Source of the DNA: Candidatus Cloacimonadota bacterium
GTDB lineage: Bacteria; Cloacimonadota; Cloacimonadia; Cloacimonadales; TCS61
NCBI GenBank assembly: GCA_030600585.1
Contig: JAUVLU010000001.1
Location: 1 to 64,000 of the forward strand
Direction: 5' to 3'
Length of the DNA stretch: 64,000 bases
The notes beneath the pieces were generated by a model. That model worked only from the letters and a program-made list of their open reading frames with translations, was not told the DNA's origin and ran no database searches. Below are positions 15,872-26,346 of this stretch, piece by piece. The stretch's first letter is position 1. Each line of letters begins with the position of its first letter. The translations under genes and the position numbers were made by a program.

Positions 15872-16909
15872 TTAAACTTTTCTTTCAGATTTTTCTTTCA
15901 CAAACTCAATCGCTTTCTCTGCATTTAATTTTTGGTTATTTCCCACAAGTTTTAAAGGGATAACAGTCTGTCCTTCTCTTTTGGAAAGTCCATAAGTGTA
16001 GGTTTTATCGTAATAATCTAAAATGATGTCAGTAGCTTTATAATAATCATTTTCATTTATTGCGTTTATTGCCATTTTAGTATTTAATCCACCCAATCTA
16101 CGTGAAATATTCGTGATCGAGTTTATCAAATCATCTTTATTAAAATTAGCATAATCTTTTATCAGCCGGTTAATGCGGTTATCTTTAGAAACTTCGATCT
16201 TAATAACGGTAGAACTTCTCATTTGTTTAAACAGGTCATCGGGGATTTTTACTTTTCCGATCATCCTGCTTTCATCTTCCAGCCAGATATTTTGTTTAAG
16301 ATCAAATTTATTTAATTGTGCTGCCACGTCATTTTCAAACTGCTGGGTTGTAGGTTGATCATCCTGCCCAAGTGCTCCGAAGGCAGAGCCTTTATGATTA
16401 GCTGTCTTTTCCAGATCCAGCATCTGCTCGTTTGTTTTTCCAATTTCTCCCAATATCTCGGTCTTTCCACTTCCTGTCATTCCACCAATAACGATGAGCT
16501 TATATTTTGTTTTGAAAGAATCGAGCACAAAATTGCGATATGCTTTATAGCCGCCTTGCAGACGGTAAACATTTTTTCCTGCAGTTTGGAAGAGAAGTCC
16601 CATTCCTTCGCTGCGAAATCCACCGCGCCAGCAATAAACATAAATTTGTTGTGACGGAATCAATCTTTGTAGTTCATCAAGATAATGATCGGATTTTTCT
16701 GCGACATATTCCAAGGCTTTTGCAATAGCGGTATCACGGCTTTCCTTTTTGTATTTTGTGCCCACAACAGCACGTTCCTCATTAGAAAATATTGGAATAT
16801 TTATCGCACCTGTTATGTGTCCGTCACTGAATTCTGTGGGAGTGCGCACATCGATGATGGGCAGATATTTAGAGACTTTTATGAATTCTTCAATCTGTAT
16901 TCTATCCAT
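15872..16909 (-). CDS. mnmH: tRNA 2-selenouridine synthase
   Basis: 345 residues. The N-terminal rhodanese domain has IDVRTPTEFSDGHI and the catalytic Cys in YCWRGGFRSEGM. A P-loop domain follows with GGMTGSGKTE (about residue 142). The enzyme replaces sulfur by selenium at the wobble uridine of tRNAs for Lys, Glu and Gln, using selenophosphate. Its presence implies selenophosphate synthase elsewhere in the genome. It starts 15 nt after the end of the phosphodiesterase gene, so they are likely co-transcribed. The length is normal. Confidence 0.92.
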   Translation of the reverse strand: MDRIQIEEFIKVSKYLPIIDVRTPTEFSDGHITGAINIPIFSNEERAVVGTKYKKESRDTAIAKALEYVAEKSDHYLDELQRLIPSQQIYVYCWRGGFRSEGMGLLFQTAGKNVYRLQGGYKAYRNFVLDSFKTKYKLIVIGGMTGSGKTEILGEIGKTNEQMLDLEKTANHKGSAFGALGQDDQPTTQQFENDVAAQLNKFDLKQNIWLEDESRMIGKVKIPDDLFKQMRSSTVIKIEVSKDNRINRLIKDYANFNKDDLINSITNISRRLGGLNTKMAINAINENDYYKATDIILDYYDKTYTYGLSKREGQTVIPLKLVGNNQKLNAEKAIEFVKEKSERKV

Positions 16910-16924
16910 AAACCCAATTATAGA

Positions 16925-18163
16925 TCATTTTACCAAAATTTCTTCCAGAACTTCCAATCTGCCTTCGGGAGCATCGGGAGCATCTGCATAAGGTTTTATT
17001 CCCAGCAATTCACAGATCAATGGATAAACATGGATATTTTCAAAGGTTCCGATCTTATAATTAGATTTTATGCGTGGTCCCATTGCATAAAAAATTCCAT
17101 GCATATTTTTTACTATCGGGTCATAGCCGTGTGTACCGTGAAGGCGGATAAGTGATCCTGCGCTTTTTGTCATGATCTGCCAGCCTTCATCTGCAACAAT
17201 GACGAAATCACCGGTATTCCTATTAACAAAATGATACCGCTGAGGAACTTCATCGGGTTGGTAAACTTTGAGATGTTCGACGCTTTTAAGCTGCTTATCC
17301 ATCTGACTAATAATAGATTCATCTTTTTGCTTTAAATGTATCTGCATGACAGGTCCGTTACCGTAGCTAAAAAGTGCATCCATATCTGAAACAAGATCAT
17401 CCAGATAGATGATTCTATCCTGACTTATGGTCGTCATTCCATGATCGCTTACAAGAATCAAATTGATCTCATCGGCAATATCCAATTTTTCTATTCCATC
17501 CAGAATATATCCTAAAATGTCATCCATATATTTTATGGTTGGAATGAGATCGGGATTTTCGGGCCCAAATCTATGCCCGTCAGAATCAGGTTCATCAAAA
17601 TACAGTAACACCAGATGCGGTCTTTCTTTCTCTGGTAATTGAAGCCATGTCATCACAGAATCTACACGAGCCATGTAAGGAAAATTATGATCGTAAGCTT
17701 TAACGATTGAGGGCAAATATCCTTTTATCGGGGCTTCCGAACCAACCCAGAAATAGGAAGCACTCTTAACATTTTGTCGTTCTGCAGTCACCCAGATTGG
17801 TTCTGCTCGATACCATTTTGCGTCCCGAACTTTAGATTTATCAGCAATTTGATAAACTTCCTTAAATTCATTATCATAAAATATATTTGCAGTTAACATA
17901 TGAGTTCCGGTATAAGCTCCGGTTGCCAGTGAGTAATGATTTGGAAATGTCTTAGAAGGAAAAACCGGTTGTATCGATTCTGCTTTTACACCATTATCTC
18001 TTAAAAAATCAAGATTTGGTGTTTCTGTTTTTGTATTGTAATCATAGCGGAAACCATCAAACGAAACCATAAGTACATAAGGTTCACCTGCAAACAGGCA
18101 TATAGAAAATGTGATCAATAACGAAATAAAGATCAAATGTTTTAGTGTGATCTTAGAATTCAT
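16925..18163 (-). CDS. Exported nucleotide pyrophosphatase/phosphodiesterase (alkaline phosphatase superfamily)
   Basis: 412 residues with a signal peptide (1-25). The metal-site Asp is in MVSFDGFRYDY, the nucleophile Thr in PSKTFPNHYSL, and further ligands in YFDEPDSDGHRFGP, LVSDHGM and LHGTHGYDP. This is the full set of an ENPP-type zinc enzyme that cleaves phosphodiester or pyrophosphate bonds. It probably acts in the periplasm on nucleotides or phospholipid head groups. AAGGAG is seen 7 nt before the ATG. It is transcribed ahead of mnmH. Confidence 0.88.
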   Translation of the reverse strand: MNSKITLKHLIFISLLITFSICLFAGEPYVLMVSFDGFRYDYNTKTETPNLDFLRDNGVKAESIQPVFPSKTFPNHYSLATGAYTGTHMLTANIFYDNEFKEVYQIADKSKVRDAKWYRAEPIWVTAERQNVKSASYFWVGSEAPIKGYLPSIVKAYDHNFPYMARVDSVMTWLQLPEKERPHLVLLYFDEPDSDGHRFGPENPDLIPTIKYMDDILGYILDGIEKLDIADEINLILVSDHGMTTISQDRIIYLDDLVSDMDALFSYGNGPVMQIHLKQKDESIISQMDKQLKSVEHLKVYQPDEVPQRYHFVNRNTGDFVIVADEGWQIMTKSAGSLIRLHGTHGYDPIVKNMHGIFYAMGPRIKSNYKIGTFENIHVYPLICELLGIKPYADAPDAPEGRLEVLEEILVK

Positions 18164-18341
18164 ATTAGCTCCTTAGCCAATTATTTAATTTGGATTTAAA
18201 TACTTGCATCATCCACCTCATCCCGTATGAGTCGGCTTGCGAAGCAAACGATTTCAAGAGGATTGAGGTGAGGTAAAAGCACTCTATTATACTTAACTTT
18301 GCAAAAGTATTTACTGTCATTTCTTTCTTTTCTTGTTTAAT

Positions 18342-18395
18342 CATTGAGATTGCTTCGTCTGATGCCGTTGATAAAAAAACTCGCAAAGACAAACG
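18342..18395. repeat. Decayed dispersed palindromic repeat
   Basis: GAGATTGCTTCGTC followed about 20 bp later by CTCGCAAAGACA matches the layout of a widespread intergenic repeat that pairs the unit GATTGCTTCG with TCGCAATGACA. Just upstream (18214-18275) is another partial hairpin, CACCTCATCC against GGATTGAGGTG. The whole 18164-18399 gap holds only such repeats. A 75-codon frame across it has no ribosome site. Confidence 0.4.
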
Positions 18396-18399
18396 ATCA

Positions 18400-20121
18400 T
18401 TACTTAATTGCTGCTAATTCTTCTTTAACAAAATCAACTAATTCTTTTACATATTTTGCAGAAAAATCAAATTTAATTCCCGCTGTTTCGTAAAGTTTAT
18501 CTACCGGTTCTGTATAACCAAGCTTAAGGAAATCTTCATATTTTTCCAATGCTTTTTCTTTCCCGAATTTCTTATAATTACGGTAAACTGAAAGTGCTCC
18601 AAGTTGACTCATTCCATACTCGATGTAATAGAATGGAACTTCGAAAATATGAAGTTGGAATAGCCAAAGCAATTTTTTGAATTCTTCTACATTTTTCCAA
18701 TCTATCCCCGTGTCATATCTTTGTAAAAGTGAGAGAAAATATTCTTCCCGTTCTTCCATTGTATGTTTCGGATTAAGATATATCCAATGCTGAAAGGCAT
18801 CCACGATCATGCACCATGGCAGAAAACCGAGTGCTCCTTTAAACTGGTCGCGTTTTGCTTTTTTCAGATCGTTTGCATCTTTATAATATTTATCCCAATG
18901 GTCCATTGAGAGTAATTCCATTGTCATGGAAGCAAGTTCTGCAACTTCGCTCGGTGTATTTTTATAAGGGTCAAGTTTGATGTTTTTCATAGCGAATGTA
19001 TGCATTGAGTGTCCGGCTTCATGAAGTAAAGTAACAATATCTCTGTGCAATCCAATTGCATTCATAAAAATAAATGGAGCACCTGTTTCTTGAAGAGGAT
19101 AGTTATATCCACCGGGTGCTTTACCTTTCCTATTTTCCAGATCAAGAAATTCGGAACTCTTCATCATATTAAGTCTTTCTCCAAATTCCGGTTTTATAGT
19201 ATGCAGAATATCGATTCCTTTATCTATGAATTCATCGATTTCTTTGAATGGTTTTAGAATTTTTCCATCGAGATCCACAGAGGTATCCCATGGTTTTACA
19301 GAATCAAGTTTAAGAATATTTTTTCGTTCTTCTGTAAATTCTTTCAAAAATGGTATAACCTCTTTTTCAACTGCATCATGGAATTTCATAATATCTTGGG
19401 GTGAGTAAGAAAAACGTCCTTTTGCCTGATGCATATAATCTCGGTAATTATCAAATCCGGCATTTTTTGCCTGTTGAACCCTGAATTCTTTCATCTCATC
19501 AAAGAGCCTATTGAATTCTTCGCGCTTCTCCATCATTTTTTCCATTCGGAGATTCCAAACTTCTTTACGTACTTCTCTATCCTGATCTTTCAAAAATGGT
19601 GCAAGTTGAGATAGAGTTTTCTCCTCTCCTTTGTAGGTTACGGTAAGTTTCGAGAAGATAGAACCATACTTATTGGCAAGTTCTCTTTCCTTTACCTGTA
19701 ATTGTATGTTCTCTTCACGATAAAGCTCGATATCATTGGAAATGATCTGATTTAAATGAGCATATTGTTCTTTATCAAGCTCTCTCCGATAAGGACTGTC
19801 ATAAAACTTTTTGTTAAATTTAAAATCGTAAGGTTTGGTTTTGGCAATAACACCGGCATAGAATTCATTGAATTTTTTTGAATACTCTTCGTTATCTGCA
19901 AAACGCGTCATAGCAATATACCGCCATGCCATTTCTTCGGAAAGTATATCGGAAAGTTCACCTATTTTTTCCATGAAATTAATAAGTTCATACGGAGAAG
20001 TTATCTTTTCTTCTTCCAACTTCTTCATTTCGATCTCTACATTTCCCCATTTTGTTACATCGAGGTTTTCTGCAAAATATCTTCTCGGTTTCTTGATGAT
20101 CTTTTTGTTGGTAAAATTCAT
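18400..20121 (-). CDS. M3-family oligoendopeptidase (PepF-like)
   Basis: 573 residues. The zinc motif HEAGH begins at His367, with Glu368 as catalytic base and His371, and a downstream Glu in TPSEVAELASM. The helical N-terminal half and the C-terminal GMSQLGALSVYRNY segment are typical of M3B oligoendopeptidases, cytosolic enzymes that trim short peptides. AAGGAG lies before the ATG. It stands alone and is divergent from glyQ. Confidence 0.9.
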   Translation of the reverse strand: MNFTNKKIIKKPRRYFAENLDVTKWGNVEIEMKKLEEEKITSPYELINFMEKIGELSDILSEEMAWRYIAMTRFADNEEYSKKFNEFYAGVIAKTKPYDFKFNKKFYDSPYRRELDKEQYAHLNQIISNDIELYREENIQLQVKERELANKYGSIFSKLTVTYKGEEKTLSQLAPFLKDQDREVRKEVWNLRMEKMMEKREEFNRLFDEMKEFRVQQAKNAGFDNYRDYMHQAKGRFSYSPQDIMKFHDAVEKEVIPFLKEFTEERKNILKLDSVKPWDTSVDLDGKILKPFKEIDEFIDKGIDILHTIKPEFGERLNMMKSSEFLDLENRKGKAPGGYNYPLQETGAPFIFMNAIGLHRDIVTLLHEAGHSMHTFAMKNIKLDPYKNTPSEVAELASMTMELLSMDHWDKYYKDANDLKKAKRDQFKGALGFLPWCMIVDAFQHWIYLNPKHTMEEREEYFLSLLQRYDTGIDWKNVEEFKKLLWLFQLHIFEVPFYYIEYGMSQLGALSVYRNYKKFGKEKALEKYEDFLKLGYTEPVDKLYETAGIKFDFSAKYVKELVDFVKEELAAIK

Positions 20122-20287
20122 AATTAATCTCCTTATGTATATTATTTTTTATTGCTCCGATGATTTTTAGAAAGTTAAATCTGACAAGCTTTTTTAAATC
20201 TCTTCCAATGTATTCGAATAAAATTCCTCTTGACTTATGAACAAAATAAAAAGAAAAGATTAACCATTATAGAAACTTGGAGTAATA

Positions 20288-21133
20288 ATGAATTTTCAGG
20301 ATATTATTTTAAAATTACAGCATTTCTGGGCAGATAACGGATGCAATATTTTGCAGCCATACGACGAAAATATGGGAGCCGGAACTTTCCATCCTGCAAC
20401 TTTTTTTGGTGCTTTGGGTAAGAATCCGATTTCGATAGCTTATGTTCAACCCTGCCGCCGTCCAAAAGACGGCAGATATGGAGAAAACCCTAATCGGATG
20501 CAGCATTATTATCAATTCCAGGTAATAATAAAACCTTCACCGGATGATATTCAAACACTTTATTTAAAGAGTTTGCAGGCAATAGGAATTGAAACTGAGA
20601 AGCACGATATTCGCTTTGTGGAAGATGACTGGGAATCTCCCACTCTCGGAGCAAGCGGCTTGGGCTGGGAAGTTTGGTTAGACGGCATGGAAATTTCCCA
20701 ATTTACTTATTTCCAACAAGTGGGCGGTATGGAAGTTTTTCCTATCAGTGTAGAACTTACTTATGGTTTGGAACGGCTGGCAATGTATATTCAGGAAGTA
20801 GATGATTTTAAAGAATTACAATGGAACGACACAACAAAATATGGTGATATATTTCTGGATAAAGAAATTGAATTCTCTGCTTTTAATTTCAAGTATGCTG
20901 ATGTAAAATCACTATTTCATGTATTTAACGATCAGGAAAAACAAGTTAAAATGTTACTTAAAAAAAAACTGGTCTATCCAGCTTACGATTACCTGTTAAA
21001 ATGTTCTCACGCTTTCAATTTATTAGATGCACGCGGTGTGATCAGTGTGACGGAACGAGCTGCTTATATCGGTAAAATTAGAAATATGGCAAAAAAATGT
21101 GCCGTTTTGTATATTGATAAATATAGAGGTTAA
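20288..21133 (+). CDS. glyQ: Glycyl-tRNA synthetase alpha subunit
   Basis: 281 residues, essentially the whole length of the bacterial alpha chain. [32 protein letters not shown] and [19 protein letters not shown] are the class II active-site segments of GlyQ. The tail (residues 230-281) keeps the [15 protein letters not shown] helix. This chain works only with the beta chain GlyS, which is normally the next gene. Here the next gene is a restriction-modification enzyme 5 bp away, and no glyS is seen in this window. The ATG has TTGGAG upstream. Confidence 0.95.
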   Translation: MNFQDIILKLQHFWADNGCNILQPYDENMGAGTFHPATFFGALGKNPISIAYVQPCRRPKDGRYGENPNRMQHYYQFQVIIKPSPDDIQTLYLKSLQAIGIETEKHDIRFVEDDWESPTLGASGLGWEVWLDGMEISQFTYFQQVGGMEVFPISVELTYGLERLAMYIQEVDDFKELQWNDTTKYGDIFLDKEIEFSAFNFKYADVKSLFHVFNDQEKQVKMLLKKKLVYPAYDYLLKCSHAFNLLDARGVISVTERAAYIGKIRNMAKKCAVLYIDKYRG

Positions 21134-21138
21134 CACTA

Positions 21139-24100
21139 ATGACAAACGATATTGAGACAAAACAGAATTATATTAAAGAGTTAGAAGTTTTAAATGCTTT
21201 TGGCAAATTAAACATAGTTGAAATTAAGGATAAAGAAGATAAATGGAAATTTAAGCCAATAAAACAATATTTAAATACTTTACTTTTTGGATCAAAACCT
21301 GAAACTGCTTCAGCAGAATTGTTAAAAGAAATTGTTAACAGAATATTAAAAATAGAATCTTTTTCAGAAGTTGCTTTGAAGAATGGATTTATTGATTTAG
21401 CATTACAAGAAAATATTAAGAATCCTGTGTTAATTGAGCTTAAACCAAATTATTTTAAATATGATGAAGAATTAAGACAAAAAAAGTTCGATTATGTAAA
21501 ACACGAAAAACAAATTAAAAAATATTTGCAAAACAACAATTATGTTATCTTAACTAATCTGGATAATTCTTTTATATTCAATCAAGAAAGCTTGTTAAAC
21601 TATAAACCATTTGCTGAAATTAAATTTACAGAGCTTTTAGAAAGATATTTAGAATACGATAATTTTTGGGAATCAATAAGAAGATTAGAGGATGAGCAGC
21701 CAAAACCTGAACTTGAAGCAGAATTTTTTAAGGATTTAAAGATATGGTATGATCATCTTTCATCAGTTAATTTTGTAAAAAACGATAAATTTACAAAGGA
21801 AGAATTAATTGTTTTATTTTTAAATAAAGTAATTTTCATAAAAACTCTTGAAGATTATGGTTTAATAACTTATAAATTTCTTGAAACCACCTATTTTGAT
21901 AAGCAGGAAAGATGGGACGTTAAAGGAGTGAAAAGGTTTTTTAAAAGTTTTTTCGAAGAAATTGAAAACTGGTTTTGGGAATACTACGATACAGAATTAT
22001 TTTCCACAAAAATTTGGGATTATTTAGAAAAAGATGAATTAAATTTAAATAGGTTCAAATCAGAATTTGAAACTATTCTGGGTTTTGGTCAATGGGAATA
22101 TACTTTTGGAAAAGGAATGGTTCATTATAATTACAGATTAATTGATGAAGATGTTTTTGGAAAAGCTTATGAAACCTTTATAGCTGAGGTTAAAAAAGAC
22201 TCTGGAATTTATTATACACCAGCTAAAATTACTAAATACATGTCCAAAAGATTAGTCAAAATGCTATTTGAATCTAAAATTCAAAGCATTGTTAAAATAA
22301 TTGATGATGGTGATTATGATGAAGCTTATAGAGAATTTGAAAATTTACAAAAAATTGCTATAATCGATACAAGCTCAGGTAGCGGAAGTTTTTTAATTAA
22401 AATTCTAAGAGAAATTTATAAATATTATATTTATATTGAGAAAAAAACTCACTGGGCAACAAAGCATTTCTCGGAAGCCGTTTTCGATGTTCCCGAACAT
22501 GTAACAAAAGCTCTTGAATTTAGAGAGAAAATTGGATTCAATAATCCCAGAAAATTAATAAGTAAAATAATATTAAATCATATTTATGCTTTAGATATTG
22601 ATGAAAGAGCAATTGAAACTGCAAAGACCAATATCTGGAAAGAAGCAGTCAAGCTCGATCCACCAATATTTAATTTTCGTAGACTTCCCAAAGATGCAAA
22701 CCATATATTGCCAAACTTGGGATTGAATTGCATTAATGCCGATGCATTATTTGATATGAATACAGAAAATCAAATTAAAATATTATCATCCCAATATTAT
22801 AAAGAGATCAAATCTTTGCTTAATCTCAGAAAGGAATATTTAAATAATCCTTTTAACCCGGAATTAGTAGATCAGATCAACGAAATAAAATCAAAAATCA
22901 GGAATGAACTGGAAAAAGATATTGAAGACTTCAGTAAACCTACATTAATTGTATTGGAATTTTATTTCCTATATTTCGATGATAAAGGTAATCCACTTTC
23001 TCCGGAAGATCAGGGTTTCTCAGGTGTGATAAACAATCCACCCTGGGAAGAAATTTATCCGGTTAAAAAAGAATTTGCTGATATTGGTAAATACTCAATG
23101 GATTATACAACTTTTGATGATTGGTTTAAATCAAAATTAAAAAAAGATAACGCCTTTTCCCAGAGATGGGAAGAATATAAACAATTTTATAAACGATATT
23201 CCAATTTTATTTCCGAAAACTATAAATATCATAAACAGAAACCGGAAAGCAGTAATGCCATGAGAACACATTTGAATTATTTTAAAGTTTTCGTAGAAAG
23301 GAATTTAGAATTATTAAAAGAAACCGGTTTTATGAATATCCTAATTCCATCAAGCTTTCAAACTGACGAAGGCACATTCGGCATAAGAAAATTAACTATG
23401 ATAAAAAACAATCTCATCGAACTTTATTCTTTTGAAAATAGAGGATATACTGAAAGAATTAATGGCAAAGATACTAAAATAAAACTTTTCCCTGATGTAC
23501 ATCCACAATTTAAATTTTCGATTGTTCTTGTAGAAAAACAGAACCAGTTAAAAAATGATAAATTTAAAGGACTTTTCTATTTGATAGATCCCAAAGAACT
23601 TACTGAAAAAAATCCACTTAATTATGATCTGGAAATGGTAAAAAAATTCTCACCCGTTAATCTATCAATTATGGAATTCAGAAGTGAAAAAGATTACTGT
23701 TTAGCTCAAACAATAATTGGAGATCATAAAACTCTGAAACAAACTGGATCAGTCTTAAGAAGAGAATTTAATATGACTGATGATAATAAGTATTTCTCCC
23801 CAAGAATCTCAAATGAGTATGATAAAGCAATATATGAAGGTAAAATGATTTTTCAATATAACTCCAATTATGAAGTTCACAAATACTACATAAATGAAGA
23901 GACTGCTTTTAATTTATTAGTTGAAAAAGAAGCAAAAAGAATTAGAAAAGAGTTAAATTTAGAAATTTCATTAAGCAAAATAATTGATAAATTCAAAAAA
24001 GGAGATTTAAAACTGGAAAAAGATAGTTACAGACTATCATATAGAGATGTCGGAGGTGCGACTAATGAAAGAACTATGATTGCATCAATTATACCTCCTG

Positions 24101-24594
24101 ATACTTACTCAGTAAACACTTTAATTCATTTTATAAATTCAAGATATTCTATCGCAAATGATGAGATCGTACAAACTTTTGACTGCCAAGAAACACGGAT
24201 ATATTTATGTTCAATTTTGAATTCACTTATAATTAATTACTTCCTGAGAAGCAAAATATCATCACATTCAAGTATGTTTAAAATTTACGAACTTCCCATT
24301 CCTGAAATTAACAAAGATTTACTAAGGATTATATGTAAAAAATCTTTTAATCTTCTATATCATTTCAGTGAAAAGGAACTTTTTGAAGATTTAAGAATCG
24401 AACTGGATTTAGAGGTTGAAGAAATTGATCCGATAAATGAGAGAGCCGAGCTTGAAGTTCTTATAGCAAAAGAATTATTCAAACTAAATAAAGAAGATTG
24501 GAAATATTTGTGTTCAACCTTCATCTATGGTGCTGATTCGGAAACGAAGAAAGAATTGGATTCTATAATACAAAAATCTATTGAATTATATTAA
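21139..24594 (+). CDS. Type IIG restriction-modification enzyme (fused nuclease-methyltransferase)
   Basis: 1151 residues. A possible PD-(D/E)XK nuclease lies in the first 160 residues (FIDLALQ ... LIELKP). The SAM-binding motif is IIDTSSGSGSFLIKIL (about residue 412), a family segment HIYALDIDERAIETA follows, and the adenine-methyltransferase motif IV NNPPWE lies at about residue 632. The C-terminal third is probably the target-recognition domain. One protein thus both cuts and methylates at adenine. Codons are more AT-rich than in the flanking glyQ and ABC genes, which fits horizontal gain. It has only a weak ribosome site, with 5 bp to glyQ and 9 bp to the ABC gene. Confidence 0.85.
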   Translation: MTNDIETKQNYIKELEVLNAFGKLNIVEIKDKEDKWKFKPIKQYLNTLLFGSKPETASAELLKEIVNRILKIESFSEVALKNGFIDLALQENIKNPVLIELKPNYFKYDEELRQKKFDYVKHEKQIKKYLQNNNYVILTNLDNSFIFNQESLLNYKPFAEIKFTELLERYLEYDNFWESIRRLEDEQPKPELEAEFFKDLKIWYDHLSSVNFVKNDKFTKEELIVLFLNKVIFIKTLEDYGLITYKFLETTYFDKQERWDVKGVKRFFKSFFEEIENWFWEYYDTELFSTKIWDYLEKDELNLNRFKSEFETILGFGQWEYTFGKGMVHYNYRLIDEDVFGKAYETFIAEVKKDSGIYYTPAKITKYMSKRLVKMLFESKIQSIVKIIDDGDYDEAYREFENLQKIAIIDTSSGSGSFLIKILREIYKYYIYIEKKTHWATKHFSEAVFDVPEHVTKALEFREKIGFNNPRKLISKIILNHIYALDIDERAIETAKTNIWKEAVKLDPPIFNFRRLPKDANHILPNLGLNCINADALFDMNTENQIKILSSQYYKEIKSLLNLRKEYLNNPFNPELVDQINEIKSKIRNELEKDIEDFSKPTLIVLEFYFLYFDDKGNPLSPEDQGFSGVINNPPWEEIYPVKKEFADIGKYSMDYTTFDDWFKSKLKKDNAFSQRWEEYKQFYKRYSNFISENYKYHKQKPESSNAMRTHLNYFKVFVERNLELLKETGFMNILIPSSFQTDEGTFGIRKLTMIKNNLIELYSFENRGYTERINGKDTKIKLFPDVHPQFKFSIVLVEKQNQLKNDKFKGLFYLIDPKELTEKNPLNYDLEMVKKFSPVNLSIMEFRSEKDYCLAQTIIGDHKTLKQTGSVLRREFNMTDDNKYFSPRISNEYDKAIYEGKMIFQYNSNYEVHKYYINEETAFNLLVEKEAKRIRKELNLEISLSKIIDKFKKGDLKLEKDSYRLSYRDVGGATNERTMIASIIPPDTYSVNTLIHFINSRYSIANDEIVQTFDCQETRIYLCSILNSLIINYFLRSKISSHSSMFKIYELPIPEINKDLLRIICKKSFNLLYHFSEKELFEDLRIELDLEVEEIDPINERAELEVLIAKELFKLNKEDWKYLCSTFIYGADSETKKELDSIIQKSIELY

Positions 24595-24603
24595 ACACGA
24601 TAC

Positions 24604-26346
24604 ATGAAAACCTTTGAAAAAGTAATTCCCTTTATTAAAAAGAATATTTCCAAACTGGTTATTGGCATCATTCTCATTGTTATCATCGATGCCGGACAGC
24701 TTTACACGATCAAGATAATGCAGTTGGCAATAGATAACCTCAGCAAAACAGGATTTACCCGCCGAATGCTGCTGAATGCTTCTTTGCTTATTATAGGAAT
24801 TACCTTATTCATAACTCTGCTGCGCTATTTCTGGCGTATTGCAATTATCGGAATAGCATGGAGAGTGGATCGTGATCTGCGCCAGATGTATTATAATCAC
24901 CTGATGAAACTATCGGCAAATTTTTATAATAAAGCCAAAACCGGTGACTTGATGGCTTATGCCACCAACGATTTGAATGCTATTCGTATGCTGATCGCCT
25001 TCGGTTTTGTGATCGGGGTAGATATCATAATCATTGCTGTTGCATCGCTCTTTTTCCTGGTGGATATCAGCCTGAAACTTACTTTACTGGCTATAATGCC
25101 GATGCCGTTTCTTTCCTTTATCATTATATATTTTGGAAAGAAAATTCATGTGAAATTTCGCAAAGTTCAGAAAACATTTGCCTCCATGTCCGGTATTGTT
25201 CAGGAGAGTATTTCCGGTATCAGGGTAATCAAGGCTTTTGTTCAGGAAGATGCGGAACTGGAAAAAATGTCGAAATCAGCACGGGATTATATGGATGAAA
25301 ATATCAGCCTGATAAGGATATTTGCTTTATTCCATCCTGTCATGTTTCTGCTTATAAATGTTTGTATGGGAATTGTGCTCATTTTTGGCGGACAGGCAGC
25401 AATTCTGCACGATATTTCGATAGGAGAATTTGTAGCTTTCTTCCAATATTTGGGAATGCTTGTCTGGCCCATGATTGCCATCGGCTGGATCGTGAATATG
25501 TTCCAAAGGGGAACAGCTTCCCTCAAAAGGTTAAATTCCATCTTCGAGATTGATCCTGAGATAGTTGATAAAGATATCGATGCCGGTATTTCAGCATTGA
25601 ATGGGAAAATTTCATTTCAGAATTTGAAGTTCAGTTACAATGAAGGAACTCCGGTTATCTTTGACGGTATTTCCTTTGAGATCGAAGCAGGTAAAACGCT
25701 GGCTATCGTTGGGAGAACCGGATGTGGAAAAACAACTATCATCGATCTGCTTTCACGAGTTTATAATCCGCCACGGAAATCAATTTTTATCGATGATCAT
25801 GAAATTTACAAAATTCCGCTGGATACTTTACGTTCCAACCTGGTAATGGTTCCGCAGGAGATTTTCCTATTTTCCGATACAGTAGCCAATAACATCAGTT
25901 TAGGTAACAATGAAGCAACCCGTGAGGAAATCGAGGAGGTGAGCGGTAAGGCGCAGGTTTACAGTTCGATAATCGAATTTGAAAATGGATTTGATACCGT
26001 GATTGGCGAGCGGGGGGTAACGCTTTCCGGCGGGCAAAAACAACGGCTGGCTATTGCCCGGGCACTTCTTACCGATCCTAACATACTCATCCTTGATGAT
26101 GCACTTTCGGCTGTAGATACAAAAACCGAAAAAAGCATTCTGGACGACCTGATCGAAAAGAGAAAAAATAAAACTACGATAATTATCTCACATCGTATTT
26201 CTTCAATTCAGCATGCCGATAAGATAATTGTATTGAATAATGGCAGAATTGAAGAAGAAGGCAACCACGAACAGCTTTTAACCAATAATGGAATATATGC
26301 AGATATTTACGAAAAACAACAGATTGAAGAGAAATTATCAGAATGA
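24604..26346 (+). CDS. ABC exporter half-transporter A (six TM + ATPase)
   Basis: 580 residues. The six-helix membrane domain covers residues 1-310, then the ATPase follows with Walker A GRTGCGKTT, signature LSGGQKQR, Walker B ILILDDALSAVD and switch His in SHRISS. The residue after the Walker B Asp is Asp, not the catalytic Glu. In heterodimeric exporters such as TM287/288 one chain carries this change and pairs with a partner whose signature is altered, which is what is seen here. The stop overlaps the partner's start by 4 nt. Confidence 0.9.
   Translation: MKTFEKVIPFIKKNISKLVIGIILIVIIDAGQLYTIKIMQLAIDNLSKTGFTRRMLLNASLLIIGITLFITLLRYFWRIAIIGIAWRVDRDLRQMYYNHLMKLSANFYNKAKTGDLMAYATNDLNAIRMLIAFGFVIGVDIIIIAVASLFFLVDISLKLTLLAIMPMPFLSFIIIYFGKKIHVKFRKVQKTFASMSGIVQESISGIRVIKAFVQEDAELEKMSKSARDYMDENISLIRIFALFHPVMFLLINVCMGIVLIFGGQAAILHDISIGEFVAFFQYLGMLVWPMIAIGWIVNMFQRGTASLKRLNSIFEIDPEIVDKDIDAGISALNGKISFQNLKFSYNEGTPVIFDGISFEIEAGKTLAIVGRTGCGKTTIIDLLSRVYNPPRKSIFIDDHEIYKIPLDTLRSNLVMVPQEIFLFSDTVANNISLGNNEATREEIEEVSGKAQVYSSIIEFENGFDTVIGERGVTLSGGQKQRLAIARALLTDPNILILDDALSAVDTKTEKSILDDLIEKRKNKTTIIISHRISSIQHADKIIVLNNGRIEEEGNHEQLLTNNGIYADIYEKQQIEEKLSE

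Noticed and set aside
18165-18392. 75-codon minus-strand frame between the peptidase and phosphodiesterase genes
   Set aside because: It overlaps dispersed repeats and has no ribosome site or recognisable protein.
24595-24603. Remnant of glyS between the restriction gene and the ABC exporter
   Set aside because: Only 9 bp lie there, and no beta-subunit segment is found elsewhere in the window.
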